Assembly (NCBI RefSeq): GCF_003344965.1
Contig: NZ_CP031194.1
Span: 5,146,001 to 5,210,000 of the forward strand
Length of the DNA stretch: 64,000 bases
Reading direction: 5' to 3'
DNA from: Streptomyces paludis
GTDB lineage: Bacteria > Actinomycetota > Actinomycetes > Streptomycetales > Streptomycetaceae
Of this stretch, positions 53,489-63,994 are shown piece after piece. Made by a program: the position numbers and the translations under genes. Position 1 is the first letter of the stretch; each line of letters opens with the position of its first letter. The notes beneath the pieces were generated by a model, which saw only the letters and a list, made by a program, of their open reading frames with translations, ran no database searches and was not told the DNA's origin.

Positions 53489-53729
53489 CCGGACAACGTA
53501 GGCGGCGAAGGGGGACGAATCGGGTGCGGGACACGCGCTTTGGGAAATCCGGCAAACCTTCGGGCCACGTTCGAGTCACCCGGGCGTGTCACGACCGGCG
53601 CGCGGACCACGACGGGGACGTCCCGCACCGGGCGAGGGAGGCGGGCGGGCGCCCGTAAACTGGGCGACCGGTCCTCAAAAAGCCGGCGGCACCGCCCGCC
53701 GGCAGCCCTCACTCCAGGAAGTCGCCAAC

Positions 53730-54818
<1,089 letters not shown>

Positions 54819-54865
54819 ACGCATGAGAAAGCGCCACGTTGACCGCCTGGCACGCGGCGGTTCAT

Positions 54866-54899
54866 AAGGGGTCGGCTCCTTCGGGGAGGCGGCCCCTTT
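54866..54899 (+). terminator. Terminator after ychF
   Basis: AAGGGG and CCCCTT arms close a GC stem capped by a TTCG loop, followed by TTT. It begins 47 bases after the ychF stop. Confidence 0.7.
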
Positions 54900-54992
54900 G
54901 CCTTGTCGTGGATGGAGAGGTTGTCATCCTCGCGGCCTGCTACCGCTGCTGACCGCGGAACCGGTGGGGTGGTTCTGGCGTCGGTGAGTTGT

Positions 54993-55319
54993 ATGGAGAC
55001 GCGTGGGTGGGCTGGGTGTTTGGCAGTGGTGGGTGGGTTTTTTGTGGGGCTTGGGGTGTGGAGTCATGGGGCGCGGCCGGGGTTGGTGGGGGTGTTTGAG
55101 GGGGAGCGGGACTGGAGTCTCGTTTATGTCGAGCTGCCGCTGCTGGTGGTCGGGATGCCGGCGCTCGCGATGGGGGTCTGGGCGTTGGGGGTCGGGGGGT
55201 TCAAGGTTCGGGAGGGGGTGGCCGCGGGGGTTGTGGTCGGGGTGGTGGCGCTGGCCGCCTGGGGTGGGGTGGAGTGGCTGGCGGTACGGACCGAGCCGTT
55301 CACCCGGGGGCCGTTGTGA
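54993..55319 (+). CDS. Small membrane protein, unknown function
   Basis: 108 residues from ATG 54993 (GGTGAG 5 bases upstream); an open frame continues 30 codons upstream without features. Three hydrophobic segments (about 8-24, 45-66, 73-93) indicate an integral membrane protein. The coding strand is unusually G/T-rich with long GGGGTGGG runs. No motif is recognised. Confidence 0.55.
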   Translation: METRGWAGCLAVVGGFFVGLGVWSHGARPGLVGVFEGERDWSLVYVELPLLVVGMPALAMGVWALGVGGFKVREGVAAGVVVGVVALAAWGGVEWLAVRTEPFTRGPL

Positions 55320-55608
55320 GCCCTGTCGGGCGTGGTTGGTTCTTGGTTACGGATAGTTCGGTGATTCCTGGTGGCTCGGCGCCGGGGGGTGTTCGTACCG
55401 TCACCCTTACCTCGCTTGCCTCCGCGCCCGGTCTCAGCGACGCACAGAACTCCGCGATCCCGCGCAGCAGCGGCCAGCCGCGCTCGCGCAGCCAGTCGAT
55501 CCTGGTCGCGGTGGGGGACCAGTCGGCGGAGTACTCGCCGCAGGCGCGGGGTGGGGCGGGGAGCCTGTGGTTTTCCGGCGCGGGCGGGCCGTGTACGGCA
55601 GTCTGCAC
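55300..55608 (-). pseudogene. Possible small or decayed coding region
   Basis: The minus-strand frame reads [20 protein letters not shown] and on to AEFCASL with nearly all codons ending in G or C across about 55400-55570, a coding-like bias. No other annotated gene covers that interval. There is no convincing start (GTG 55608 lacks a ribosome-binding site), and the frame overlaps the ends of both neighbours. It may be a short gene or the remnant of a longer one; the family is not recognised. Confidence 0.3.
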
Positions 55609-55611
55609 GGC

Positions 55612-56376
55612 ATGAAACGGATTGATCTGAACAGCGACCTCGGCGAAGGCTTCGGCGCGTGGCGGCTGGGGGACGACGACGCCCTGCTCTCCGTCGTGAC
55701 CAGCGCCAACGTCGCCTGCGGCTTCCACGCGGGCGACCCGACCGTGATGCGGAAGGTCTGCGAGGGCGCCGCCCGGCGCGGGGTCGCGATCGGGGCCCAG
55801 GTCGGCTACCGCGATCTGGCCGGCTTCGGCAGGCGCTTCATCGACATGGACCCGGCGGAACTCGTCAACGACGTCCTCTACCAGCTCGCCGCCCTCGACG
55901 GCTTCGCCCGGGTGGCCGGGGCGCGGGTCGCGTACGTCAAACCGCACGGCGCCCTCTACAACGCGATCGTCCACCACGAGGAGCAGGCCGCCGCCGTGGT
56001 GACGGCCGTACGGCTGTACGACCCGGCCCTGCCGGTGCTCGGGCTGCCCGGCAGCGCGTGGCTGCGGCGGGCCGGGGAGGCCGGACTCCGCTGTGTGCGG
56101 GAGGCGTTCGCCGACCGGGCGTACACGCCGAGCGGCACCCTCGTGCCGCGCCGTGAGCCCGGCGCGGTCCTGCACGACCCCGACGCGATCGTCGCCCGCT
56201 GTCTGCGGCTGGTCACCGACGGGGTGATCCGCGCCGTCGACGGCACCGAGGTCCCGGTCGAGGCCGACTCCCTGTGCGTGCACGGCGACACCCCGGACGC
56301 GGTGGCGATCGCCCGGCTGCTGCACGCGGAACTCACCCGCGCGGGCCACGGTCCCCGGCCCTTCACCGGCCGATGA
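55612..56376 (+). CDS. pxpA: 5-oxoprolinase subunit A (LamB/YcsF)
   Basis: 254 residues. LamB/YcsF signatures [58 protein letters not shown] and [12 protein letters not shown]. With PxpB and PxpC it hydrolyses 5-oxoproline to glutamate using ATP. First gene of a compact three-gene operon; the stop overlaps pxpB (ATGA). The ribosome-binding site is weak. Confidence 0.93.
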   Translation: MKRIDLNSDLGEGFGAWRLGDDDALLSVVTSANVACGFHAGDPTVMRKVCEGAARRGVAIGAQVGYRDLAGFGRRFIDMDPAELVNDVLYQLAALDGFARVAGARVAYVKPHGALYNAIVHHEEQAAAVVTAVRLYDPALPVLGLPGSAWLRRAGEAGLRCVREAFADRAYTPSGTLVPRREPGAVLHDPDAIVARCLRLVTDGVIRAVDGTEVPVEADSLCVHGDTPDAVAIARLLHAELTRAGHGPRPFTGR

Positions 56377-57035
56377 CGCCGCCGCCGGCTCTTTCGGTGC
56401 GTGCCGTGGGCAGCGCGGCGCTGATCGTCGACCTCGCCGGCACCGGCGAGGTGCTCGCCCTGCGGGCCGCGCTGGAGCGTGAAATCCCGAATGGTGTAAG
56501 GGAGTTGATCGCCGCCGCCCGTACCCTGCTGATCACCTACGACCCGGCGGCCACCGGGCACGAGGCGCTGGCCGCCGAGGTGACGCGCCGGGCCGCCGCC
56601 GTGACGGGCGGCGCGACCGGCGATACACCGGGCGCGGCGGGGGCCGCTCTCGCACCGCTGACCGTGCCCGTACGGTACGACGGCCCAGACCTCGCCCAGG
56701 CCGCCGCCCTGACCGGGCTGACGACGGCCCAGGTGATCGCCCGGCACACCGCGCCCGACTACACCGTGGCCTTCGCCGGCTTCGCCCCCGGCTTCGGCTA
56801 TCTGACCGGGACGGACCCGGCCCTGCGGCTGCCCCGGCGCGCCGAGCCGCGTACGGAGGTGCCCGCCGGGGCCGTCGCGGTGGCGGACGGGTTCACCGGG
56901 ATCTACCCTCGCTCCTCGCCGGGCGGCTGGCAGCTCCTCGGCACGACCTCGCTCCCCCTCTGGGACGAGCGGCGCGATCCGCCGGCCCTGCTGGTCCCGG
57001 GCCGGACCGTACGGCTGCGGGAGGTGCCGCGATGA
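56373..57035 (+). CDS. pxpB: 5-oxoprolinase subunit B (KipI-like)
   Basis: 220 residues. Carboxyltransferase domain 1/KipI family: [47 protein letters not shown], then [39 protein letters not shown]. Part of the PxpABC complex. Overlaps both neighbours by four bases. Confidence 0.93.
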   Translation: MTPPPALSVRAVGSAALIVDLAGTGEVLALRAALEREIPNGVRELIAAARTLLITYDPAATGHEALAAEVTRRAAAVTGGATGDTPGAAGAALAPLTVPVRYDGPDLAQAAALTGLTTAQVIARHTAPDYTVAFAGFAPGFGYLTGTDPALRLPRRAEPRTEVPAGAVAVADGFTGIYPRSSPGGWQLLGTTSLPLWDERRDPPALLVPGRTVRLREVPR

Positions 57036-57952
57036 GCGCGCCGGCCGTACGGAACGTACGGGTACGGCGCGCGCGGGCCCTGGTGATTCTCGATCCCGGT
57101 CCGCTGACCACCCTTCAGGATCTGGGCCGGCCCGGCTGGGCCCATCTCGGGGTGACCGCCTCGGGCGCCGCCGACCTTCCCTCCCTGGCGCTGGCCAACC
57201 GTCTCGTCGGCAACCCGGAGCACACCGCCGCGCTGGAGACCACCTACGGCGGGCTGCGGGTGCGGATCGACGCGCGCGGGGCCGACGGGGCGCCCGGCAC
57301 CGTCTGGGCCGCGCTCACCGGGGCGCCCTGCCCGGCGGCGCTGGACGGGCGGCCGCTCGGGATGGACGTGCCCTTCGCGGTGGCCGACGGGCAGGTGCTT
57401 GCGCTCGGCGCGCCCGTGGCCGGGCTGCGTACGTACCTCGCGGTGCGCGGTGGCCCGGAGGTGCCCGCCACGCTCGGCTCGCGCTCCACCGATCTGCTGT
57501 CGGGGCTCGGCCCCGCGCCGCTGGCGGCCGGGGACGTCCTGCCGCTGGCCCCGCCGGGCGGCGCCATGCCGGGTGTGGACCTCGCTCCGCGTGCCGCGCT
57601 GCCCAGGGACTTCGTCCTGAGGGTCGTCCCCGGGCCCCGGGACGACTGGTTCGACGCGGCGGCGGTCGCGGCGCTGTACGGCGAGGTGTGGACCGCCACC
57701 AGCCGGTCCAACCGGGTGGGGGTACGGCTCGCCGGGCCGGTCCTCGGCCGGGCCCGGGCGGGCGAGCTGCCCGCCGAGGGCATGGTGCGTGGCGCGCTCC
57801 AGGTGCCGCCCAACGGGCAGCCGATCCTGTTCCTCGCCGACCATCCGGTCACCGGTGGCTATCCGGTCATCGGGGTCGTGCACGCGGCGGATCTGCCGCT
57901 GGCGGGGCAGCTGCCGCCGGGGGCGGCCGTACGGTTCCGGAAGCCTCGGTGA
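57032..57952 (+). CDS. pxpC: 5-oxoprolinase subunit C (KipA-like)
   Basis: 306 residues. Carboxyltransferase domain 2: LDPGPLTTLQDLGRPGWAHLGVTASGAAD, RTYLAVRGG, SRSNRVGVRLAGP and the late PPNGQPILFLADHPVTGGYPVIGVV. Completes the PxpABC operon. A strong hairpin follows about 60 bases after the stop, then a GntR regulator. Confidence 0.93.
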   Translation: MSAPAVRNVRVRRARALVILDPGPLTTLQDLGRPGWAHLGVTASGAADLPSLALANRLVGNPEHTAALETTYGGLRVRIDARGADGAPGTVWAALTGAPCPAALDGRPLGMDVPFAVADGQVLALGAPVAGLRTYLAVRGGPEVPATLGSRSTDLLSGLGPAPLAAGDVLPLAPPGGAMPGVDLAPRAALPRDFVLRVVPGPRDDWFDAAAVAALYGEVWTATSRSNRVGVRLAGPVLGRARAGELPAEGMVRGALQVPPNGQPILFLADHPVTGGYPVIGVVHAADLPLAGQLPPGAAVRFRKPR

Positions 57953-58010
57953 TGACGATCCCGTCCTTCTGTACAGCCGCCACCGGAGCCACCGAAAAGC
58001 CATCCTTACA

Positions 58011-58040
58011 GATGAGCCGGGGTGTAAACCCCGGCTCATC
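58011..58040 (+). terminator. Hairpin after pxpC
   Basis: A perfect 13-bp stem (58011-58023 with 58028-58040) with a GTAA loop and no U-tract. Terminator of the pxp operon, or a structured leader for the GntR gene. Confidence 0.65.
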
Positions 58041-58128
58041 ACTTCAGGTGAAACCCTGGCCCATGCTTGCGGTCAACAACCCACGGTTGCCACTCTGTTG
58101 CTGTCTGTCAAGCTGATGGGAGTGGCCC

Positions 58129-58881
58129 GTGGCCTTCGGTGAGCAGCCCGCCTATCTGCGCGTTGCGAGCGAATTGCGCGAGAAGATCGTCAACGGTGAT
58201 CTGCCGCCGCACACCCGGCTGCCGTCGCAGGCCCGTATCCGCCAGGAGTACGGCGTCTCGGACACGGTCGCGCTGGAAGCACGCAAGGTGCTGATGGCCG
58301 AGGGGCTGGTCGAAGGCCGCTCCGGGTCGGGGACGTATGTCAGGGAGCGGCCGGTGCCGCGCCGGATCGCCCGCTCCGGCTACCGGCCGCCGGCCGGCTC
58401 CAGCCCGTTCCGGCAGGAGCAGTCGGAGGCCGGGGCGCGCGGGACCTGGGAGTCCAGGAGCGACCAGCGGGAGGCGCCCCCGGAGATCGCCGAGCGGCTG
58501 GGGATCGAGCCGGGGGAGCGCGTCATGCGTACGCGCTACGTCTTCCGGGACGGCGGCGAGCCGATGATGCTCTCGACGTCCTGGGAACCCCTCACGGTCA
58601 CCGGGCGCACCCCGGTGATGCTGCCCGAGGAGGGCCCCCTCGGGGGCTGCGGGGTGGTCGAGCGGATGGCGGCCATCGACATCGTCGTGGACAACGTGGT
58701 GGAGGAGGTCGGCGCGCGCCCGGGGCTCGCGGAGGAGCTGCTGGCGCTCGGGGGAGTCCCCGGCCATGTGGTGATGGTCCTGGAGCGGACGTACTTCGCG
58801 TCCGGACGGGCAGTGGAGACGGCGGACGTGGTCATCCCCGCCGACCGGTACCGACTCGCGTATCACCTCTCTGTCAAGTGA
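58129..58881 (+). CDS. GntR/HutC-family transcriptional regulator
   Basis: 250 residues. GntR winged helix (about 8-72: YLRVASELREKIVNGDLPPHTRLPSQARIRQEYGVSDTVALEARKVLMAEGLVEGRSGSGTYV) and a UTRA effector domain (about 90-245: RTRYVFRDGGEPMMLSTSWEP). The ligand is unknown; its position after pxpABC permits control of that operon, but the intervening hairpin argues for separate transcription. Start GTG 58129 behind GGGAG. Confidence 0.9.
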   Translation: MAFGEQPAYLRVASELREKIVNGDLPPHTRLPSQARIRQEYGVSDTVALEARKVLMAEGLVEGRSGSGTYVRERPVPRRIARSGYRPPAGSSPFRQEQSEAGARGTWESRSDQREAPPEIAERLGIEPGERVMRTRYVFRDGGEPMMLSTSWEPLTVTGRTPVMLPEEGPLGGCGVVERMAAIDIVVDNVVEEVGARPGLAEELLALGGVPGHVVMVLERTYFASGRAVETADVVIPADRYRLAYHLSVK

Positions 58882-59195
58882 CTGGTATCGGACGTTGTTG
58901 TCCGCCCATGTGATCCCGCGCCGGTTCCCGGACCGGCGCGGGATGTCCTTTTTCATGCCGCTCGTACGGACTTGACGGGGCGTACGGGGCGCCCGTGACG
59001 GGGGTGTGCCGAGGTTGGGGGGCGTGAACAGGGCGTTTCCGCCCCCTGGTTTTCGGCGTTTTGTTGGCCGGATGCGTATCTCTTGGTGAAAACACGTATC
59101 CGCTCAGTAAAGGTCAGGCGTACGCTCAGGCATATGCAGATTGCGGTTTCCTGGAGATCAGCGGAGAGATGCAGGTCGGCGGCGGGGGGAGCGCG
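58882..59195 (+). other. Intergenic region with terminator and a small-gene promoter
   Basis: 314 bases: the GntR terminator at 58913-58944, then an AT-richer stretch (about 59045-59130) likely to hold the promoter of the SPOR-like gene. An ORF covering 59061 onward has no coding look before 59196. Confidence 0.4.
58913..58944 (+). terminator. Terminator after the GntR gene
   Basis: A perfect 13-bp stem (58913-58925 with 58932-58944), six-base loop, followed by GTCCTTTTT. Confidence 0.85.
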
Positions 59196-59375
59196 ATGAA
59201 CGACGGCGGATCCGGGCTCCCCTGGCTGGTGATACGGCAGGACGACAACGGTGCGCGCTACCGCGTCGGCCGGTATGCGACGCAGGACGAGGCGCAGAAA
59301 ATAGCCGACAGCCTGGATGGGCGCGGGCACAAGCAGTTGTACTCGGTGGAGCGGATCGGTCAGACGACTCCCTGA
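59196..59375 (+). CDS. Small SPOR-like protein
   Basis: 59 residues: an N-terminal Gly/Asp stretch, then WLVIRQDDNGARYRVGRYATQDEAQKIADSLDGRGHKQLYSVERI, reading like a single SPOR-type repeat (strand-helix-strand) or a related small fold. It is cytoplasmic, with no signal. ATG 59196 sits behind GGGGGGAG. Conserved-looking in streptomycetes; function unknown. Confidence 0.7.
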   Translation: MNDGGSGLPWLVIRQDDNGARYRVGRYATQDEAQKIADSLDGRGHKQLYSVERIGQTTP

Positions 59376-59377
59376 CC

Positions 59378-59395
59378 CCTGCCCGTACGGGCAGG
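59378..59395 (+). terminator. Short palindromic hairpin after the SPOR-like gene
   Basis: CCTGCCCG-TA-CGGGCAGG begins 2 bases after the stop codon. It probably ends or stabilises the small transcript. Confidence 0.5.
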
Positions 59396-59485
59396 AGCGG
59401 GGCTGGGCGGGGCAGGTCATGGCCGGGGCAGGGCGCAGGCGCGTGCCGGGCGGTGCCCGGGTCCTGCCTCGGGAGAGGCGCGCCC

Positions 59486-59491
59486 TAGGCT
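59486..59491 (+). promoter_or_regulatory. -10 element TAGGCT of leaderless NUDIX gene
   Basis: The hexamer ends 6 bases before ATG 59498 and there is no ribosome-binding site. Confidence 0.5.
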
Positions 59492-59497
59492 CCCCGT

Positions 59498-59905
59498 ATG
59501 AACGTGAGTGATCGTGTCGTGGTGGCCGGCGCGGTGTGCGACCGGGGGCGGCTGCTGGCCGCGCGCCGGAGCGCGCCGCCCGAGCTGGCCGGCCGCTGGG
59601 AGCTGCCCGGCGGCAAGGTGGAGCCGGGGGAGCTGCCCGAGGAGGCGCTCGTCCGCGAGCTGCGCGAGGAACTCGGTGTGGAGGCGCGGCCGGTGGAGCG
59701 GATCCCCGGCGCCTGGCCGCTGAAGCCCGGTCTTGTCCTCCAGGTGTGGACGGCCGCGCTGGTCTCCGGCACGCCCCGGCCGCTGGAGGACCACGACGAG
59801 CTGCGCTGGCTCGGCCCGGACGAGATCCATACCGTCGACTGGCTCGACCAGGACCGCCCGGCCGTCGCCGAGGCCGCCGGGCGGCTGCGCGCGCATCCGG
59901 TCTGA
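59498..59905 (+). CDS. MutT-like NUDIX hydrolase
   Basis: 135 residues. The NUDIX box G39-x5-E45-x7-R53-E54-L55-x-E57-E58-x-G60-V61 is complete. An N-terminal VVAGAVCDRGRLLAARRS strand is typical of MutT, so 8-oxo-dGTP sanitisation is the likely role. The Leu/Pro-rich WELPGGKVEPGE context matches small MutT proteins. Leaderless start. Confidence 0.88.
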   Translation: MNVSDRVVVAGAVCDRGRLLAARRSAPPELAGRWELPGGKVEPGELPEEALVRELREELGVEARPVERIPGAWPLKPGLVLQVWTAALVSGTPRPLEDHDELRWLGPDEIHTVDWLDQDRPAVAEAAGRLRAHPV

Positions 59906-60034
59906 CATCCGGTCTGACGGTCTGATGCGGTTGATCTGGCGCGGTCGGTGTGATCGGGGCAGCGGGATGCGGTAGTTGTCACGATTATCGGGTATATCCC
60001 TCTTTGCCCGCCCGGACAGACCCGGTCGGGCCCA

Positions 60035-60481
60035 GTGGTCCACCGTCGGTCCGGGGATGTGGTCGGCTTGCTCGACACCGAGGACGGCGCGCGCGCCGAG
60101 TGGACCTTCGCCGCCGCACCCGACGCCGTACGCACCGCCCGCCATGTCGTGCGCGACACGCTCCGTGACTGGAGCCTGCCCGTCGCGGTGGCCGAGACGG
60201 CGGTCCTGCTCGTGAGCGAGCTGGTGACCAACTCCCTGCGCTACGCCTCCGGACCCATCGGGGTACGGCTCGCGGCCGGCGGCCCGGTCGTCGCCGGCCG
60301 GCCCGCGCTTCTCGTGGAAGTCTCCGATCCGCTGCCGGATCCCCCCGTCGAACGTCCTGCCGGTCCCGACGACGAAGGGGGCCGGGGGCTGGGGCTGGTG
60401 GCCGGTTCCGCGCGGCGCTGGGGGACTCGGCGCGGGAAGACGGGTAAGACCGTGTGGTTCGAGCTGCCCCTCTCTGGTTAG
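60035..60481 (+). CDS. RsbW-like ATP-binding protein (anti-sigma kinase type)
   Basis: 148 residues, a single HATPase_c domain: FAAAPDAVRTARHVVRDTLRDWSLPVAVAETAVLLVSELVTNSLRYAS (N-box) and DDEGGRGLGLVAGSARRWGTR (G-box). Small solo kinases of this type phosphorylate anti-anti-sigma proteins. It lies 148 bases upstream of a PP2C protein that could oppose it. GTG 60035 is chosen; GTG 60059 is an alternative. Confidence 0.8.
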   Translation: MVHRRSGDVVGLLDTEDGARAEWTFAAAPDAVRTARHVVRDTLRDWSLPVAVAETAVLLVSELVTNSLRYASGPIGVRLAAGGPVVAGRPALLVEVSDPLPDPPVERPAGPDDEGGRGLGLVAGSARRWGTRRGKTGKTVWFELPLSG

Positions 60482-60628
60482 AAGTGTGAAGGGACAACGA
60501 TCACGCTTGGACTCGGCTCAAAAGAAGCGAGAGTGTGCTGTGATCGTGAACGGCGTGCCGGCCGGGGCCGTAGTGCTGAATACTGCGGGCAAGGCCGGTC
60601 CGGTGCGTGAGCTGGAGGGGACGGTCGC

Positions 60629-63190
60629 GTGAGCGAGATATCTGGGGCGGCGGGCGACGTCGTATGGCAGAGCAGTCCGCCCGGCTCTATCTATGACTAC
60701 ATCAGGGCCGCTTCCTTCTCGATCGGCCCCGACGGCCTGATCGATCAGTGGAGCGAGCGGGCCGCCGAGCTGTTCGGCATGGGTGCGCACCAGGTCAGAG
60801 GCAGGGACCCGGTCGAGGTGCTGATGCCTTCCGAGCTGCGGCCACGCGGCCGTCGCAAGGTCAAGGAGATCCTCGACGGCAAGGAGTGGACCGGGCTCGT
60901 CCCGTTCCGCGCGGTGGGGGGCAGGGGGCCCCAGGGGCTCGCCGAGGTCTATGTGATGCCGAGCGAGACGGAGAGCGGTGAACGGGCCGCGCTCTGCATC
61001 GTCGTGGACGTCCACGCGCTGCGCCGGATCGAAACCGACCTTGCCTCGTCGCAGGCCATTTTCGGCCAATCTCCCTTCGGCTTTCTCCTCTTCGGAACGG
61101 ACCTGAAGGTCCGCCGCGCCAACGAGCGGTTCGCCACCGTCTTCGGCGGCGGCGTCACCGATCACCGGGGACGTACGGCGTACGACTACCTCTCCCGCGC
61201 CGAGGCCGACCGGCTGACCGCCGCGCTCAAGCGGGTCCTGGAGACCGGACAGCCCGTCACCGATCTCCCGATCGTCGGCGTCCGGCCGGCCGACCAGGAG
61301 CGCCGCAACTGGTCGATGAACCTCTACCGCGTCCACAGCGGTTCCGGGCGCGCCATCGGCATCGCCGGCGTCGGTACGGATGTCACACACCGTCACGCCG
61401 CCGCCCGTGAGGCCGCCAGCGCCCGCCGTAACCTCGCGCTCCTCAACGAGGCGAGCGCCCGGATCGGCAACTCGCTCGATCTGGAGACCACCGCGCGCGA
61501 GCTGCTCGATGTCGCCGTGCCCGGCTTCTGCGATCTCGCCTCCGTCGACCTCTACCAGTCGCTGCTCACCGGCGAGGAGGCACCGCCGGGGCGCTGGGAG
61601 TCCTCGGGTGCCGAGTCCGGCGGCGGCAGCGCCCGGCTGCGGCGGGTCGCCTTCGCGAGCGCCGTCTCCGACGGTCCGCTGACCGGGCCCGTCGGCACCG
61701 ACGACGAGGAGTACGTACCGCCGGAGGTCGGCGCCGTCCACCGCTTCCCGTTCAGCTCGCTCAGCGCGAGCGCCCTGCGCAGCGGTCAGGTCCGGGCCAT
61801 CCCGGGCGAGCCGGGCAGCCTCGTCCAGTCCAGCTTCGCCGTTCCGATGGTCGCGCACGACACCGTCATCGGGCTCGTCTCCTTCTCCCGTACGAAGGGC
61901 AGCGAACCGTTCGGCGAGCGGGACCGCGCCCTCGCCGTGGAGCTGGCCGCGCGCGCCGCCGTCTGTATCGACAACGCCCGCCTCTACCGCCGGGAGCACG
62001 AGCGCGCGCTGATCCTCCAGCGCAGCCTGCTGCCGCCCGGCGACCCGGAGGCCGCCGGGCTGGACATCGCCTGTCGCTATCTGCCCGGCAACACGGCCAC
62101 GGAGGTCGGCGGCGACTGGTTCGACGTCATCGAACTGCCCGGCCACCGCACCGCGCTCGTCGTCGGTGACGTCATGGGGCGCGGGCTGCGGGCCGCCGTC
62201 GCCATGGGGGAGCTGCGTACGGCCGTACGGACCCTGGCGCTGCTCGACCTGGAGCCGGCCGAGGTGCTCTCCGCGCTGGACGAGATCGCGCGCGGACTCG
62301 GCACCCCCAGCGGCGCCCAGCAGGCGTCGCGGGTCGCGCACAAGTCGCGGGACGCCGACCTCTCCGAGGTCTACCTCGCCACCTGTGTGTACGCGGTCTA
62401 CGACCCGGTCACCCGGCGCTGCACCTTCGCCAACGCCGGCCATCTCCCGCCCGCCCTGGTCGAACCGGGCGAGGAGGCGCTGATGCTCGACGTACCGCCG
62501 GGGATGCCGCTCGGGGTGGGCGGCGAGCCCTTCGAACAGGTCGAGGTGGACCTGCCGGAGGGATCGCTCCTCGCGCTCTACACGGACGGGCTCGTGGAGT
62601 CCCGGGACCAGCCGCTCGACGAGGGGCTGACCGCGCTGCGCGCCGCCCTCGCCAACGCCGGCCGGCCGCTGGAGGACGTCTGCGACCATGTGCTGAACAC
62701 CCTCGACACCCGGCACGGCGAGGACGACATCGCCCTGCTCATGGCCCGGATCCAGGGGCTGCCGGACAACGCGGTCGGCGACTGGCAACTCCCGCGCGAG
62801 CCGCGCTCGGTGGGCCGCGCCCGGGAACTCTCCCGCGCGCAGCTGATCGCCTGGGATCTCGAACCGCTGGTCGACACGGTGGAGCTGCTGGTCAGCGAGC
62901 TGGTGACCAACGCCCTGCGGTACGGCGAAGGAGAGATCAGGCTGCGGCTGCTGCGGGACCGGACGCTCGTCTGCGAGGTCTGGGACGGCGGGCTCGTACA
63001 GCCGCGCCGGCGCCGGGCCCGCGACACCGACGAGGGCGGCCGGGGGCTGCAACTGGTCGGGCTGCTGAGCGCCGCGTGGGGCTCGCGCCGTACCCCGCGC
63101 GGCAAGTCGGTCTGGTTCGAACTCGCGCTGCCCGACGGGGACAGGGCGCCCGCCGAGCCGACGGTGGAGCAGCTGCTGAGCATGTACTGA
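60629..63190 (+). CDS. PAS-PAS-GAF-PP2C-HATPase signalling protein
   Basis: 853 residues: PAS (about 20-125), second PAS (about 135-255), GAF (about 270-445), SpoIIE-type PP2C (about 465-690: GGDWFDVIEL, GDVMGRGLRAAV, NAGHLPPALVEPG, YTDGLVES, GEDDIALLMAR) and a C-terminal HATPase domain (about 715-845: LLVSELVTNALRYG, DEGGRGLQLVGLLSAAWG). It combines sensing, phosphatase and kinase-like modules, as in stress/development sigma switches. Metal-binding aspartates of the phosphatase are present. Start GTG 60629 behind GGAGGGG. Confidence 0.9.
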   Translation: MSEISGAAGDVVWQSSPPGSIYDYIRAASFSIGPDGLIDQWSERAAELFGMGAHQVRGRDPVEVLMPSELRPRGRRKVKEILDGKEWTGLVPFRAVGGRGPQGLAEVYVMPSETESGERAALCIVVDVHALRRIETDLASSQAIFGQSPFGFLLFGTDLKVRRANERFATVFGGGVTDHRGRTAYDYLSRAEADRLTAALKRVLETGQPVTDLPIVGVRPADQERRNWSMNLYRVHSGSGRAIGIAGVGTDVTHRHAAAREAASARRNLALLNEASARIGNSLDLETTARELLDVAVPGFCDLASVDLYQSLLTGEEAPPGRWESSGAESGGGSARLRRVAFASAVSDGPLTGPVGTDDEEYVPPEVGAVHRFPFSSLSASALRSGQVRAIPGEPGSLVQSSFAVPMVAHDTVIGLVSFSRTKGSEPFGERDRALAVELAARAAVCIDNARLYRREHERALILQRSLLPPGDPEAAGLDIACRYLPGNTATEVGGDWFDVIELPGHRTALVVGDVMGRGLRAAVAMGELRTAVRTLALLDLEPAEVLSALDEIARGLGTPSGAQQASRVAHKSRDADLSEVYLATCVYAVYDPVTRRCTFANAGHLPPALVEPGEEALMLDVPPGMPLGVGGEPFEQVEVDLPEGSLLALYTDGLVESRDQPLDEGLTALRAALANAGRPLEDVCDHVLNTLDTRHGEDDIALLMARIQGLPDNAVGDWQLPREPRSVGRARELSRAQLIAWDLEPLVDTVELLVSELVTNALRYGEGEIRLRLLRDRTLVCEVWDGGLVQPRRRRARDTDEGGRGLQLVGLLSAAWGSRRTPRGKSVWFELALPDGDRAPAEPTVEQLLSMY

Positions 63191-63283
63191 CGGCGGCGGT
63201 ACGGGCCGGTGCCGGTGTCCTCCCGCTCTCTTCTCCGGGCCGGTGAGGTACGGGGGAACACCGGCCGTGCCGTGTCCGTGCCG

Positions 63284-63994
63284 TCAGGCGGACTTCAGCG
63301 CCGCCAGCCGCGCCTCGACCTCCGCGCTGTCCCCGAGGCTGTCCAGCCGCTCGAACTGCGCGTCCAGGGACGACGCCGCCAGCTCCTGCTTGCCCGCCGC
63401 CCGCGCCTCCTCACGCCGTACCTTGTCCTCGAAGCGGCCGATCTCGCTCGTCGGATCGAGGACGTTGATGCTCTTGACCGCGTCCATCATCTGGTTCTGC
63501 GCCCGCGCCGACCTGTCCCGCGCCACCAGCTCGTCGCGCTTGGCGCGCAGCTCGGTCAGCTTGGCCCGCATCCGCTCCAGACCGGTCCTGAGCTTCGCCA
63601 CCACCTCCGTCTGCGCTGCGATGGTCGGCTCGGCCGTCCGGGCCTCCTTCTCCGACTGGAGCTGCCGCTCCAGCGCCACCTTGGCGAGATTGTCGAAGGT
63701 GTCCGCGTCCGCCGTCCGGCCGCCCGCGCGCAGTTCGTCGGCCTTCCTGCTGGCCGCGAGCGCCTTCACACCCCACTCCTGGGCCGCCTCGGTGTCCTCC
63801 CGGTGGTCCTGCTCCAGCAGCCGCAGATTGCCGATGGTGGCGGCCACGGCCTCCTCCGCCTCCGCGATGTTGTTCGTGTAGTCGCGGATCAGCTGGTCCA
63901 GCAGCTTCTGGGGATCCTCGGCCTGGTCGAGAAGGGCGTTGATATTGGCCTTCGCCAGCTGGGTGACACGGCCGAGAATGGTCTGCTTCGTCAT
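63284..63994 (-). CDS. pspA: PspA/IM30-family membrane stress protein
   Basis: 236 residues, almost entirely helical coiled coil. The N-terminal amphipathic TKQTILGRVTQLAKANINALLDQAEDPQKLLDQLIRDY is diagnostic for PspA/Vipp1. It forms membrane-bound oligomers protecting the cytoplasmic membrane under envelope stress. Complete in the window; ATG at 63994, with its upstream region cut off by the window edge. Confidence 0.93.
   Translation of the reverse strand: MTKQTILGRVTQLAKANINALLDQAEDPQKLLDQLIRDYTNNIAEAEEAVAATIGNLRLLEQDHREDTEAAQEWGVKALAASRKADELRAGGRTADADTFDNLAKVALERQLQSEKEARTAEPTIAAQTEVVAKLRTGLERMRAKLTELRAKRDELVARDRSARAQNQMMDAVKSINVLDPTSEIGRFEDKVRREEARAAGKQELAASSLDAQFERLDSLGDSAEVEARLAALKSA

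Noticed and set aside
59061..59195. N-terminal extension of the SPOR-like gene with a lipobox-like LAGC
   Set aside because: The sequence before 59196 is AT-richer and not codon-biased, and a strong ribosome-binding site precedes ATG 59196.
60518..63052. An 844-codon minus-strand frame opposite the PAS/GAF/PP2C gene
   Set aside because: Antisense shadow. The plus-strand protein has five recognisable domains in correct order.
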